This document shows, piece by piece, positions 1-8,464 of a stretch of 43,040 nucleotides of DNA. The notes beneath the pieces were generated by a model. It saw nothing but the letters and a program-made list of their open reading frames with translations, was not told the DNA's origin and did not search any database. Position numbers and translations under genes: made by a program. Source of the DNA: Opitutales bacterium (GTDB taxonomy: Bacteria; Verrucomicrobiota; Verrucomicrobiia; Opitutales; Coraliomargaritaceae); NCBI GenBank assembly GCA_018607135.1, contig JABBCA010000030.1, forward strand, positions 1-43,040, written 5' to 3'. Every line of letters begins with the position of its first letter. Position 1 is the first letter of the stretch.

Positions 1-175
1 TAGTTAATCACGTCTGAACATATTTGCAGTATCGCTTTTGGCAGTGCAAAAAATTCCTGCACCGCACCGTAACCATTAGTGGTGCCAGCGCAAGAACTTG
101 CAAATGCAGCTAAAATAGCGTGGAGCCTGAAGACCTCTATCTATTAGCCCTCTAAATGTTTAATGAGCTAGAAGC

Positions 176-352
176 TTAGTAATTTCGAACCCAAGCACCT
201 CTGAGTTGGGTATCTGGAGGACTTGGATCTTCTCGTTCAATCGAAATAACCTTTTTGGTTTTCCAGGACGAATTCAATAGGTCAGATAATCGAGCGTTTT
301 TCGCTGTGTTAGTCGTTAGCTTTGTAGTGTCTTCTCTTCGTTCTTGTGGCAT
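176..352 (-). CDS. possible small hypothetical protein (58 aa)
   Basis: An open frame of 58 codons begins 15 nt after the stop codon of the lipoprotein gene on the same strand and ends with TAA. The product is charged and hydrophilic, with no signal peptide or membrane segment: an Arg/Glu/Thr-rich N-terminus (MPQERREDTTKL), a central LSDLLNSSWK stretch, and an RGAWVRNY C-terminus. I recognise no family. Its close spacing and shared strand with the two lipoprotein genes suggest a third member of that operon. There is no Shine-Dalgarno motif, but most genes in this window lack one. It could be a chance ORF, and support is position only. Confidence 0.4.
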   Translation of the reverse strand: MPQERREDTTKLTTNTAKNARLSDLLNSSWKTKKVISIEREDPSPPDTQLRGAWVRNY

Positions 353-367
353 TGTATTAACGGTTAA

Positions 368-1402
368 TTATTTCGTTTCAGATTTTTCTAGGTAAATGAC
401 CATTTCTTTAATGGCATTACTTTCTCGCATGGCCTTTCTTCCGGTAGTAAGCATGTCCATCTGTTTATCTTTTTCATTGGTTAACTCGATAACCTTCGCT
501 GGGTCGATATCAACTGTAGCAGCTGTGATACCTGGGGGCGCTGGTGTTAGGAATTGAATTTTTATGCCAGCACTAATGTCGTTTAGTGCATTTTTGAGGA
601 TATCGATGCTGTCTGATAAATCGCCGAGGTAGGTGACACTTGCATCGTATGCATTTACAGCGCTTGTGAAGGAGGCTTTATTGCTCTTTGTATAGCTCAA
701 GATGACTGAGGTGGGTTTACTATACAGTTTGATATCTAAATCATCTGGAATGACGTCGACTGCTTCTACTTTCGCTTTAACGGCTGCAGCATTGGCATCT
801 GATCCTGCGAATTTATCTATTATAGTTTTATACTGATTGAGTATCGTTATCTCTGTTAGCGGGATTGTCTCGGTTTTTTTTGAAATTTCAGTAAAAGCCG
901 CCTTTACTGCTTCGGCGTCTGTTTTGCCCTCTGCGTCGCGAGAAAACATCAGAGCGGCGCCGGGTTGTTTAACGGCGTTTTCACCCACCGCGAGTCTTTG
1001 ATAAACACTTGCATTGAAAGAGAGCAGGCCAGTAGCTTTAAGCTCCATGAGCACGTCGGTGGACTTGTCAGATCCTTTGATCTCAGAAATTCCAGATGAG
1101 TTGACCTGGTGGATTTCTTTGGTGATTCGATCTTTTGCGTCGTAGGTTACCTCATAGTGCTCGGATCGTGGCTCATTGTCAGGTTGCATACGATCTGTGG
1201 GAACGAGGGCAAGTTCATGGCGTGAATAACCTAGTTTACCCTCAGGGATTTGAGATGCCGGGTTCTGTGCCACTTCAATACCAATAAGTGTAGATGACGT
1301 AGCCACAACATAGTGCCCATTATTACTAGAGCATCCAGTAATAAAAAGTGCACCGAAGCAGCAGAGGGAGGAGAGTAAATACAGTTTTTTTGGCTTATTC
1401 AT
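368..1402 (-). CDS. putative lipoprotein, 344 aa, function unknown
   Basis: The N-terminus is a lipoprotein signal: basic n-region (MNKPKK), hydrophobic core, and lipobox ITGC with the lipidated Cys at residue 24. The mature part is predicted to be periplasmic or outer-membrane anchored. Residues about 30-70 (VVATSSTLIGIEVAQNP...YSRHELALVPTDR) align with the mature part of the upstream 109-aa lipoprotein (STVLGLNIIQ...TQVAVTPIDER), so the two share a small domain. Residues about 70-344 are hydrophilic and Ala/Lys/Asp-rich, without obvious catalytic motifs. Its ATG overlaps the end of the upstream gene by 8 nt (ATGAATAA), which implies translational coupling. I do not recognise a named family; a cell-surface or periplasmic structural or regulatory role is only a guess. 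Confidence 0.75.
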   Translation of the reverse strand: MNKPKKLYLLSSLCCFGALFITGCSSNNGHYVVATSSTLIGIEVAQNPASQIPEGKLGYSRHELALVPTDRMQPDNEPRSEHYEVTYDAKDRITKEIHQVNSSGISEIKGSDKSTDVLMELKATGLLSFNASVYQRLAVGENAVKQPGAALMFSRDAEGKTDAEAVKAAFTEISKKTETIPLTEITILNQYKTIIDKFAGSDANAAAVKAKVEAVDVIPDDLDIKLYSKPTSVILSYTKSNKASFTSAVNAYDASVTYLGDLSDSIDILKNALNDISAGIKIQFLTPAPPGITAATVDIDPAKVIELTNEKDKQMDMLTTGRKAMRESNAIKEMVIYLEKSETK

Positions 1403-1724
1403 TAGTCTTTTTGGGTTTATATATCTCGGTTCTTCCGTGTTTATGTTCTAAAATAATGCCTCTTTCATCTATGGGAGTTACTGCGACTTGGGTCTTGCTC
1501 ACCCCGAGCGAAGCCGAATTGAATTCAGATTGAATTATATTCAGTCCAAGGACTGTGGAGTTTGCCTGAATGACATCGTCACCCTGATCTGTGTCATTTA
1601 AGTGAACATATCCAACCCCAATAATTACGATTTTTCGACCTTCTTTGCTTGGTAGAATAGTTGTGCAAGCAGTGAGTAATGGAACATAACTTACTAGCGT
1701 GACTATTTGAAAAAAACGTTTCAT
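1395..1724 (-). CDS. putative small lipoprotein, 109 aa, paralogue of the downstream lipoprotein
   Basis: A short exported protein with signal MKRFFQIVTLVSYVPLLTAC and lipobox LTAC (Cys 20). The mature part holds the segment IQANSTVLGLNIIQ followed by VSKTQVAVTPIDERG, which matches the N-terminal domain of the 344-aa lipoprotein encoded next. It is first in a minus-strand operon with an 8-nt overlap into that gene. The domain looks like a minimal beta-rich unit of about 60 residues, and the tail (GRTEIYKPKKTNE) is basic. The function is unknown. A promoter should lie in the 243-nt divergent region between this gene and the NYN gene, but I could not assign convincing -35/-10 boxes. Confidence 0.7.
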   Translation of the reverse strand: MKRFFQIVTLVSYVPLLTACTTILPSKEGRKIVIIGVGYVHLNDTDQGDDVIQANSTVLGLNIIQSEFNSASLGVSKTQVAVTPIDERGIILEHKHGRTEIYKPKKTNE

Positions 1725-1967
1725 TACATCTAATTTAGGATAGCTAATTCAAGATGAATTTCTAACCTCGTTAGTCAATAGGTATTTAACACAGCTAAGG
1801 TTCGTTATTCTTTTGCTTGATTTATTTTATAATCCACAAGGGTCAAAATAGGCGAGGGTGAGGTTCAAATACGCTCACATTAGGCATGTAAATCATTCGC
1901 ATCGGCAGATTAGAGCGCTCCTGAATTTTAGCTATCTACACAAATAAACTCGTGATCTATGTGATGG

Positions 1968-2771
1968 ATGCTCACTTTAGTGGTTATGGATACCCCACTT
2001 AATCAGAATATTGCCTTGTTGATCGATGCGGATAATTCTCCTGCTGGAAAGATTGATTTTATTGTTTCCGAACTCGCGACCTATGGGGTGGTGAATATCC
2101 GCAAGGCATATGGGAATTGGAAGAAGCAGGCTCTTAAGGGTTGGGAAGAAGTTTTACATGAATATGCCATCCAGCCGATTCAGCATTTTGATTTAGTGAA
2201 GGGCAAGAACGCGACGGATATGGCGCTTCTGATTGATGCGATGGATATTCTCTATACTAAGAAGGATATTCAGGTCTTTTGTTTAGTCTCTTCGGATTGC
2301 GACTTTACCCCGCTCAGTATGCGTCTGAGAGAAGACGGCAAACAGGTGATTGGATTTGGTGGGAAAAATACTCCCGGTCCGTTTATCTCCAGTTGCTCCA
2401 AGTTTATTTATTTGGAGGAGGCAGATGAAGGGAAAATGAAGGCACAGGTTAAATCGGAATCAGCGGCGCAATTGAAGGGCAATACTAAGTTGATGAACAT
2501 TCTTCGCTCTGCGGTTAAATCGGCTGAGGACGAGGAGGGTTGGGCGCGTCTTGGTCCAGTAGGCTCTTTCATTTCCAATCAAGGCCCTTTTGATCATCGA
2601 ACCTATGGTTTTAAGAAGCTCAGCGATTTGTTCAAAGCGATCAATTTATTCAAGGTGCGAGAAAAAAAAGCCGCGAATCAAGTCGTCGTTGAAGTGAAAT
2701 TGCTTACATCCAAAGTAAAAAAGAAGGTCGTAAAGAAAACTGCGACGAAGAAGTCAGTGCCTCCTCAATAG
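1968..2771 (+). CDS. NYN (LabA/DUF88) domain protein with C-terminal LOTUS/OST-HTH domain
   Basis: The N-terminal half is a NYN/PIN-like nuclease domain. LIDADN (about residues 18-23) supplies the first acidic pair, KNATDMALLIDAMD (about 84-98) the second, and VSSDCDFTPL (about 107-116) the third, the typical acidic metal-binding triad of the family. FGGKNTPGPFISSCSKFIYLEE closes the domain. Residues about 170-240 (LRSAVKSAEDEEGWARLG...YGFKKLSDLFKA) match the LOTUS/OST-HTH RNA-binding fold. The C-terminus is a Lys-rich tail. A NYN domain plus LOTUS suggests RNA cleavage or RNA regulation; the substrate is unknown. The true start may be the Met at position 1986 (MDTPLNQN), which begins nearer the conserved domain. 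Confidence 0.85.
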   Translation: MLTLVVMDTPLNQNIALLIDADNSPAGKIDFIVSELATYGVVNIRKAYGNWKKQALKGWEEVLHEYAIQPIQHFDLVKGKNATDMALLIDAMDILYTKKDIQVFCLVSSDCDFTPLSMRLREDGKQVIGFGGKNTPGPFISSCSKFIYLEEADEGKMKAQVKSESAAQLKGNTKLMNILRSAVKSAEDEEGWARLGPVGSFISNQGPFDHRTYGFKKLSDLFKAINLFKVREKKAANQVVVEVKLLTSKVKKKVVKKTATKKSVPPQ

Positions 2772-2783
2772 GCGAATGCCTGT

Positions 2784-2807
2784 GGTTGGTTGGTTGGTTG
2801 GTTGGTT
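2784..2807 (+). repeat. (GGTT)6 tetranucleotide microsatellite
   Basis: Six perfect consecutive copies of GGTT, starting 12 nt after the stop codon of the NYN-LOTUS gene. Such tracts are prone to slippage. Here it lies outside any supported CDS, so a coding phase switch is not indicated; it sits in the 3' untranslated region of the NYN gene. Confidence 0.9.
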
Positions 2808-3123
2808 GCTAAAGAAGCCACATAGCTTTCTGATCGACTGAACCTGTGCGGAGGTATTTTGCAAGCAGAGGGGGCCTGCTTGGATGATCTGTTTCAAGCC
2901 CTCAGTTCGGGCATTCGGGCTAGTGTAGATAACCAACTTCGTCTGGGCTGCAGTCTAATGTGTTGGTAAATATGGAACGCCGGAAAGCAAGAGACCTTAC
3001 TCTGTAATGGCTGTGTCGATAGAGTGGCCTAGATTCTTGCCGTTCTGCTTTACTTATATAACCGCTATATCGTATCGGTTTGTGTATTCCATGTGGGCGG
3101 CTTCGTAGAAAATCGCTTTAAAA
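2808..3123. other. intergenic region without a recognisable gene
   Basis: Convergent gap between the NYN-LOTUS gene (plus) and radD (minus). I see no RNA gene, no strong terminator hairpin and no convincing small ORF. A 60-codon minus-strand frame covers the GGTT tract, but its Gln-Pro-Thr-Asn repeats are simply the translated microsatellite. Confidence 0.6.
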
Positions 3124-4860
3124 TTACAGTTCCTCGCTGAATATTTTTTCTGTAATCTTCCAAAACTTTCCTTGTTTGCGGGCAATCACAAATGAGGGCA
3201 TACGAAGCTGGGATTGCATCGCTATCACTTCGTCCACCGAGCGGATGTTGAGTTTTAATTCGGGTTTTCTCATGTGCGATCTCAAGAAGTTGATATTAAA
3301 TTTCTTCAGGCTGGTTTGATTATTAAGGTAGTGCATTTCAGAGAGGAACTGTGCGTCGTAATCGTAATACTTCACCTGCAAGTAAGGAGTGCCTTTTTTG
3401 TCAAAGCGCTCTAGCATCTCAATTGAATCGGGTGTGAGCACATGGGCGTTTTTGGATAGCTTCGCTTGTTTGAGCTTTTCGTCTGGGTCGATCAACAGGC
3501 TGCCGCAGTGATTACACTCACGGGCGCTGATATCATTTTGAGCAGAGCATTGGGTGCAGAGTTTGAATCGAAAGCGGTAACCGCACGGCGTGAATTCGAA
3601 TGTGTCGGGATGAGTCTGCCCGCCACGGCAGGTTCGCCCAAAGTGCTCAAGCACAGCGCCCTCCTCGTCGACGATGCCCCAAAAGTCATTCACGAAGCCG
3701 CATTCAGGGCAGGGGACTTGCACGGCGACGGATTCAGAGTCCGTTCTTTTGTCACCCACCTCTGGGCTGAAAATGCTATGCCCGATCCCGGTGTAGTCTA
3801 AAACAAGGCAGTCCTTTTTACCTGAATCTAAACGCAGGCCGCGACCAATGATTTGTTGATACAAACTAATCGATTCTGTTGGGCGGAGGATCGCGATCAC
3901 ATCCACATGCGGTGCATCGAAACCAGTCGTCAGGACAGACACGTTCACTAAATATTTAAAGGTCCTCTGCTTGAACTCCTCTACGATTTGATCGCGCTCA
4001 CTCAGCTCTGTCGAACCGAGGACGAGCCTTGCCTGTCCTTGGGGGAGACTATCCATTATTTCTTGAGCATGTTTTACAGTGGAGCTGAAAATCATTACTC
4101 CCTGCCGTTGGTAACTCTCTGTAATATCGATGATGTTTTTGACGATCAGGGGCGTGAGTCGTTTTTGTCTGTGGAGCAGTTCATCGACTTGAGCTAAGGT
4201 GTAAGTCTTACCAGCTTCGGTCAGCTCGGAGAAGTCGTAGGAGGTCACTGGAATATCTACCTTCACGGGGGGCGTGAGGTATTGGTTTTTAATCATATAC
4301 TCAAGTGGTAGATCGTATATACAGTGCTTGAAGAAGCGAAGCTCCTGAGTTTTGGTTTCACCGCGGAGCGCGTAGTTATAGATCCATCCGAGACCCAATC
4401 GATACGGGGTCGCGGTGAGGCCTAGGATGCAGATTCGTGGGTTGCTCTGCTTCAGCTGCTTGATGACTTGAGCATATTGGCTGTCAGGCTCTAGACCGAC
4501 GCGATGGCACTCATCGATGACTAGGAGTGTGAAATCATTGAAGAAAGCATCGTCCGCTTTTGCGACCGACTGGATACTGCCGAAGATCACTTTCTGAGAG
4601 CTGTCCTTTTGATTTAATCCGGCTGAATAGATCCCCGCGTGCAGACCATAGCTTTCGTATTTCAAGTGATTTTGCTCCACGAGCTCTTTGACATGAGCGA
4701 GCACCAATACGCGACCAACCGCTATCTTGGCCAATTCAGCGATGACTAAGCTTTTGCCAGCTCCAGTCGGCAAAACGATCACTGCAGGCTCTCGCTTCTT
4801 CTTGAAGTATTTGAGCGTGTTCGCGACCGCTTCCTGCTGATAAGTTCTAAGAGTATACAT
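3124..4860 (-). CDS. radD: RadD-type DEAD/DEAH-box ATPase (DNA repair helicase-like)
   Basis: This is a superfamily 2 ATPase that looks like E. coli RadD (YejH) over its full length (578 aa here, 586 in E. coli as I recall). Visible motifs: Q-motif region LRTYQQEAV; Walker A PTGAGKS (31-37, Lys 36); Walker B DECH (116-119); motif [12 protein letters not shown]; motif [13 protein letters not shown]; motif [12 protein letters not shown]. The C-terminal half carries the RadD zinc-binding cysteines (CPECG, then CTQC...[12 protein letters not shown]). RadD helps resolve recombination intermediates and aids RecA-dependent and double-strand break repair in E. coli. Here it is a lone gene with no repair neighbours. 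No Shine-Dalgarno motif precedes the ATG, but the start matches the family's N-terminus. Confidence 0.95.
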   Translation of the reverse strand: MYTLRTYQQEAVANTLKYFKKKREPAVIVLPTGAGKSLVIAELAKIAVGRVLVLAHVKELVEQNHLKYESYGLHAGIYSAGLNQKDSSQKVIFGSIQSVAKADDAFFNDFTLLVIDECHRVGLEPDSQYAQVIKQLKQSNPRICILGLTATPYRLGLGWIYNYALRGETKTQELRFFKHCIYDLPLEYMIKNQYLTPPVKVDIPVTSYDFSELTEAGKTYTLAQVDELLHRQKRLTPLIVKNIIDITESYQRQGVMIFSSTVKHAQEIMDSLPQGQARLVLGSTELSERDQIVEEFKQRTFKYLVNVSVLTTGFDAPHVDVIAILRPTESISLYQQIIGRGLRLDSGKKDCLVLDYTGIGHSIFSPEVGDKRTDSESVAVQVPCPECGFVNDFWGIVDEEGAVLEHFGRTCRGGQTHPDTFEFTPCGYRFRFKLCTQCSAQNDISARECNHCGSLLIDPDEKLKQAKLSKNAHVLTPDSIEMLERFDKKGTPYLQVKYYDYDAQFLSEMHYLNNQTSLKKFNINFLRSHMRKPELKLNIRSVDEVIAMQSQLRMPSFVIARKQGKFWKITEKIFSEEL

Positions 4861-5111
4861 TGGGCGAATTAAAAGAGGGCAAACGTAGAGCTGTCTGAAA
4901 TAGGGTCAAGTGGGCGATGTGCAATATAAAGCCAAGTGATCTAAGGCTGAAAGCTGTGTGAAGAATAAGGTAAGCAGGCATTCAGGCAACGCTGAGGTGA
5001 AGTTATCAAGTAGGTTCGGTGCCTAAAGTTCCTGCGTTGCTCCCGCTTACAGGCTCCGTTTCGTCCTGCTTTCCTTATTGAAATATACTGTCTATTGGTA
5101 ACAGTTGTGGC

Positions 5112-5807
5112 ATGTATTACCTGCGCCCCTGGTTCATTGTTTGCTGCCTTTGTTTGCCTAGTTACAGTGTTGTTGCAGAGCGCAATGAAGCCGTGGAACC
5201 TAGCGTGCAAGGGGAGGATGTGATTTTTCTTATTGAGGAAGATAGTTTGAAGGGATGGACGGTGCCATCGGATCGCTGGTCGGTGGATCGAGGCGTCGTT
5301 ATCGGTGATACGGGACCAAAGCCGATCCATACCCCCGAATGGCTTTATTCCGAGTCGCGGTTTGCGGATTTCATCTTCAGTGCAGAGCTGAAGTTGACGG
5401 GAAGTCTGAAGCCGAATTCTGGGGTCTACTTTCGTGTGAATCCGATACTGTATCAAAGGCGTGAGAATGCGCCGACTTTTGAGGCTGCTGCTGGTTATGA
5501 ATACGATGTAGTGGCTGGAAAGTTTCTTGCTTCTCTGGGTGATTGGTATGCGCGGCCGAAGCTGCGGATTTTAGCGGAGCGAGCAATCATCGACCGCCTG
5601 TATAATGAAAACGATTGGAACCGTATGACCTTGCGAGCACGTGGGAATCGTCTTGAGTATTGGCTTAACGGGGTCAAGGTTTTGGATTATATGGACGTGG
5701 ATCCCAAGGGGTCTCGCGAAGGAATCATCGGTTTGCAAATTCACGATAATGCGGTGATGAAGATAGAGATGCGCAACGCGCACGTTTTACCGATCACTTC
5801 GGATTGA
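5112..5807 (+). CDS. exported DUF1080 (3-keto-disaccharide hydrolase-like) protein
   Basis: 231 aa with an N-terminal signal peptide (hydrophobic [16 protein letters not shown], predicted cleavage near residue 22). The rest is one DUF1080 concanavalin-like beta-sandwich: [17 protein letters not shown] near the start, [19 protein letters not shown] in the middle, then [25 protein letters not shown] and the closing GIIGLQIHD. The family is very abundant in Verrucomicrobiota and Planctomycetota. Some members cleave 3-keto-glycosides or bind sugars; the substrate here cannot be read from sequence. The gene is 78 nt upstream of the start preferred for the next exported protein and on the same strand, so the two may be co-transcribed. 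Confidence 0.85.
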   Translation: MYYLRPWFIVCCLCLPSYSVVAERNEAVEPSVQGEDVIFLIEEDSLKGWTVPSDRWSVDRGVVIGDTGPKPIHTPEWLYSESRFADFIFSAELKLTGSLKPNSGVYFRVNPILYQRRENAPTFEAAAGYEYDVVAGKFLASLGDWYARPKLRILAERAIIDRLYNENDWNRMTLRARGNRLEYWLNGVKVLDYMDVDPKGSREGIIGLQIHDNAVMKIEMRNAHVLPITSD

Positions 5808-5885
5808 GCGGGGAATTGAATAAAGGCACTTTTGAAGATGCTAGGTTGTAATTTGCGGCTTCTTACGAATAATCTAAATATTGAT

Positions 5886-6407
5886 ATGAAAAAGATACTC
5901 ATTATCTGCTTATTGTTTCCAGTGTCTGTTTCGATGCTGTTTTCCAAGAGTTTGAAGATCGCTAATTCCGTGTTGTTTGAGATACCTGCAGGTTGGGAGT
6001 ATTTGGAATCCACTCGACACTCGCTGTCTGGCTTAGGGCCTTTGGATCGGGCGATCCTGAAGAATAGCACTAGAGATCAAAAATTAACCGTATCTGTGTT
6101 ATCGGTCAGCAACCCCTCGGAGGGGGTGGATTATGCTACAGCCTTAGTGGATGCAACCTTATCGCCGTATATTGAAGTCTACCGCAAGCAGGGCAATCAC
6201 TACTATCCTCGGAAACTACTATGGAGGGGGAACTACTTAATGTATTCACAACCCGTAGGACGGTTGAATTCTCGAAAAGTGGAGCTAAGAGGTATCCTCA
6301 TTAAGCATGGTTCGAATTGGGTGAATTTTTTCTGTATTGGGCCTAGAGAAGTGAGTTGGGAGCAATATGCAGAATTGATGAATGGCACCCAGTTGCTAAA
6401 GAATTAG
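5886..6407 (+). CDS. exported hypothetical protein, 173 aa
   Basis: The frame is open from 5832, but the Met at 5886 gives a proper signal peptide (MKKILIICLLFPVSVSMLFSKS), so I place the start there; the 18 upstream codons look like leader. The mature protein opens with IANSVLFEIPAGWEYLEST, and the phrase 'F.iP.gW' recurs in small periplasmic proteins with a PsbP/DUF1795-like fold. Later segments are DQKLTVSVLSVSNPSEGVDYA and WVNFFCIGPREVSWEQYAELM. A PsbP-like fold is my inference from this pattern, not a firm assignment. It follows the DUF1080 gene and may share its transcript. No catalytic motif is visible. Confidence 0.65.
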   Translation: MKKILIICLLFPVSVSMLFSKSLKIANSVLFEIPAGWEYLESTRHSLSGLGPLDRAILKNSTRDQKLTVSVLSVSNPSEGVDYATALVDATLSPYIEVYRKQGNHYYPRKLLWRGNYLMYSQPVGRLNSRKVELRGILIKHGSNWVNFFCIGPREVSWEQYAELMNGTQLLKN

Positions 6408-6621
6408 GGCTGCCTGAAAGTCCACTAATGTCATATGGTTAGTGCTCAGTGCGCATGCCACGCAGAAGGTGGCGGTGCGTTCTAGCAACTACCGCTGCGG
6501 CTTTAGCGTTCATCTTATCTACGATTGAGCCTGCATATTTAATTGAATCTTGTAGAGGTCGCACACACACAAATGCTTTGCTTCTTATCATAATAGTGTC
6601 AGATGCATTGAGTTCAGACTT

Positions 6622-7476
6622 ATGAAAAAAATTCGAATTTATCACCTAACAGAGTATCGCTTCGAAACACCTGTAACCTTTACTGAGTATCAGCTACTGT
6701 TGCGTCCGCGTGAGGGGCATGATGTTCGAATTCACTCGTCTCGTTTGGAAGCCAGCCCAGCGTATGAGATCAAATGGCACCGAGATATTTATGGGAATTC
6801 GGTCGGCACCTTGTGTCTTCAAGAAAGTTCCGAGACGCTGCGCATCGAGAGTGAGGTCGTGATCGAGCATTACCAAGAGCGTCCTTTAGACTTCCTCGTC
6901 GATAAACGCTATGTGCACTTTCCGTTCGCGTTTGAACCCGAAGACCGTGTGGACTTGCTGCCATGTCGCACGCACACATGGCCCAATGAAACAAAACAAT
7001 TACGCCAGTGGGTGGCACGTTTCTGGGAGCCTGGTCAATCGATCGAGACCTTTACTTTGTTAGACCGGATGAATCAAGCGATCGTGGCTGACTTCGGCTA
7101 TGGTATGCGTGAGGAGCCTGGGGTGCAAAACCCCGATGAGACTTTACGTCTCGGGACTGGTAGCTGCCGAGACTTTGCCGCGCTTTTCATTGAGGCCTGT
7201 CGTTACCTTGGACTCGCCGCTAGGTTTGTGAGTGGCTATTTGCACAATCCTGGTTCGACGCAACACGGTTCGACGCATGCATGGTCGGAGGTTTACTTAC
7301 CTGGAGCGGGTTGGGTCGGGTTCGACAATACCAGTGGTCTAATCGCTGGCATGTCACACATCGCTACCGCGGTGCACCGTCATCCAGAAGCGGTGCCGCC
7401 CGTCGCGGGATCGTATTTAAGCAATCAGCAACTGGACTCGACTATGCATGTTCAGGTCGATGTGACTGAAATCTAG
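6622..7476 (+). CDS. bacterial transglutaminase-like protease family protein
   Basis: 284 aa. Residues about 1-85 (IYHLTEYRFETPVTFTEYQLLLRPRE...) form the bacterial transglutaminase-like N-terminal domain, followed by a transglutaminase core. The catalytic triad is readable: Cys182 in GTGSCRDFA, His219 in STHAW, Asp235 in VGFDNTSG. No signal peptide is seen, so it is probably cytoplasmic. The family is widespread, usually annotated as cysteine-protease-like, and sometimes found with circularly permuted ATP-grasp and alpha-E genes in a peptide-modification cluster; those partners are not in this window. It is convergent with the cytochrome pseudogene. The substrate is unknown. Confidence 0.9.
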   Translation: MKKIRIYHLTEYRFETPVTFTEYQLLLRPREGHDVRIHSSRLEASPAYEIKWHRDIYGNSVGTLCLQESSETLRIESEVVIEHYQERPLDFLVDKRYVHFPFAFEPEDRVDLLPCRTHTWPNETKQLRQWVARFWEPGQSIETFTLLDRMNQAIVADFGYGMREEPGVQNPDETLRLGTGSCRDFAALFIEACRYLGLAARFVSGYLHNPGSTQHGSTHAWSEVYLPGAGWVGFDNTSGLIAGMSHIATAVHRHPEAVPPVAGSYLSNQQLDSTMHVQVDVTEI

Positions 7477-7481
7477 AGGGT

Positions 7482-8057
7482 TCATTCGCTCTGGCGCCGG
7501 ACCCTTAGGTGTTTAGGTGCTTCTTTAGGCAGGGAACCCAAAATAGTGGCATCTAACACCTCCTTTAGGACGCGTTCGTATGGATCTTGTGGATCTGTTT
7601 TGACGAGGTATTCGAGATGGTTGCTTTGGCTGTCGTCGTTGGGGTCTTGGTTTTTAAGAGTCGCGGTTTCACCTGATCGTGCGGTGGCTGCCCATTCGGT
7701 GTAACTTTGTAGTGTGGTTAGGTCGCCGTTGATCCAAGTGCTGAGAAGAGCACCAGCATCGCTATCATATTCATTACTTGCTACAGGAGGCATACGAGTC
7801 GCGTCGGTGCTATTGATGCGGGTGAGAATCATTGAATAAGAGACTTCACCAGGGGCGATTGCAACGATTACCGTTATTACCAAGGTCGTCATTTAGGGCG
7901 CCATTGATGAGGTTTGCAAGGTCGGTTGGCACGCGCATCAAAGAGTGCGCTGCTTGTGGAGGAACCGGCGTAGTGGCTCATCACACAAACCCTCTGCAGT
8001 CGTGCAGCGTTCGCTTGAATGCGTTCTGCCGATTCTAAGTGGCTAAAGGTGCTTTCC
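7482..8057 (-). pseudogene. frameshifted remnant of a cytochrome c domain protein
   Basis: The minus strand reads as a C-terminal cytochrome-c-type domain only if two frame changes are allowed. From about 8056 one frame gives ESAERIQAN...CVMSHYAGSS...LFDARANRP; a shift near 7922 continues as LANLINGALNDDLGNNGNR; a second shift near 7863 continues as IAPGEVSYSMILTRINSTDATRMPP, then ALLSTWING and a calcium-motif-like tail DPNDDSQSNHLEYLVKTDP. This order (heme site, FDAR, INGAL..LG, N.VIAPG, RMPP, lL..WI, DPD-D-N-EYl) is that of exported dehydrogenases and PA14/cytochrome proteins in Verrucomicrobiota. The heme motif CXXCH is degraded to CVMSH. The 5' part of the gene is absent, replaced by the neighbouring 114-aa gene. 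The last 136 codons remain open, but I regard the locus as dead. Confidence 0.75.
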
Positions 8058-8402
8058 TTATAGTCGTTCGAAATACACTAAATTAAACGTGTATGTCGCC
8101 CAAAATATGATGACCGTCACGACACGAGCCACGAGTGCAATCGTCATTGCGAGTTCCCAATCTTTAGCGTCCGTGATCCAACGAATTAAATTATAGGTGA
8201 CTGCCAAAGCGACAATGTTGCGGATGAAGAATGCATTTTCACCTATATAACTATCAACAAGCAGGGTGCTGAATGCGACTAGCAGGCTGATTGGGACTAG
8301 GTGGCGGTTAAGTGCTGGAAAACCTGTTAAATGAAACGCTACCTTGAGCACAATCAAGGATAAGACTGCTTCGATTCCATAAGTGGCTAATGGCATATAC
8401 AC
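8058..8402 (-). CDS. small integral membrane protein (114 aa), paralogue of upstream gene's C-terminus
   Basis: An almost entirely hydrophobic protein with about four predicted membrane helices. It aligns well with the C-terminal membrane module of the gene immediately upstream: VLKVAFHLTGFPALNRHLV here, VLKLAFHFTGFPALWRQLV there, followed by similar VAF and (I/V)RW(I)TDAKDWE / VRQLTDVREWT segments. It lies 62 nt downstream on the same strand, so it most likely arose by tandem duplication of that module and is co-transcribed. The function is unknown. Alternative start: the Met two codons later. Confidence 0.75.
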   Translation of the reverse strand: MYMPLATYGIEAVLSLIVLKVAFHLTGFPALNRHLVPISLLVAFSTLLVDSYIGENAFFIRNIVALAVTYNLIRWITDAKDWELAMTIALVARVVTVIIFWATYTFNLVYFERL

Positions 8403-8464
8403 CTATCGTCGCTGGGTAGTGGTGACTTACAAAGTTAGTCTGCGCTCGTTGCTAGCTGAATGAG

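Noticed and set aside
1-145. Minus-strand frame at the left edge with a lipobox-like ILAAFASSC followed by AGTTNGYG
   Set aside because: It has no ATG, GTG or TTG before the hydrophobic stretch, the open run is only about 47 codons, and it is cut by the window edge, so chance cannot be excluded.
2754-2936. 60-codon minus-strand frame with Gln-Pro-Thr-Asn repeats
   Set aside because: It is the translated GGTT tract and overlaps the end of the NYN gene; no protein-like features.
4941-5456. 171-codon minus-strand frame
   Set aside because: It is antisense to the well-supported DUF1080 gene, with composition unlike a real protein.
6439-6645. 68-codon minus-strand frame overlapping the transglutaminase start
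   Set aside because: No domain or signal and weak composition; probably a chance frame.
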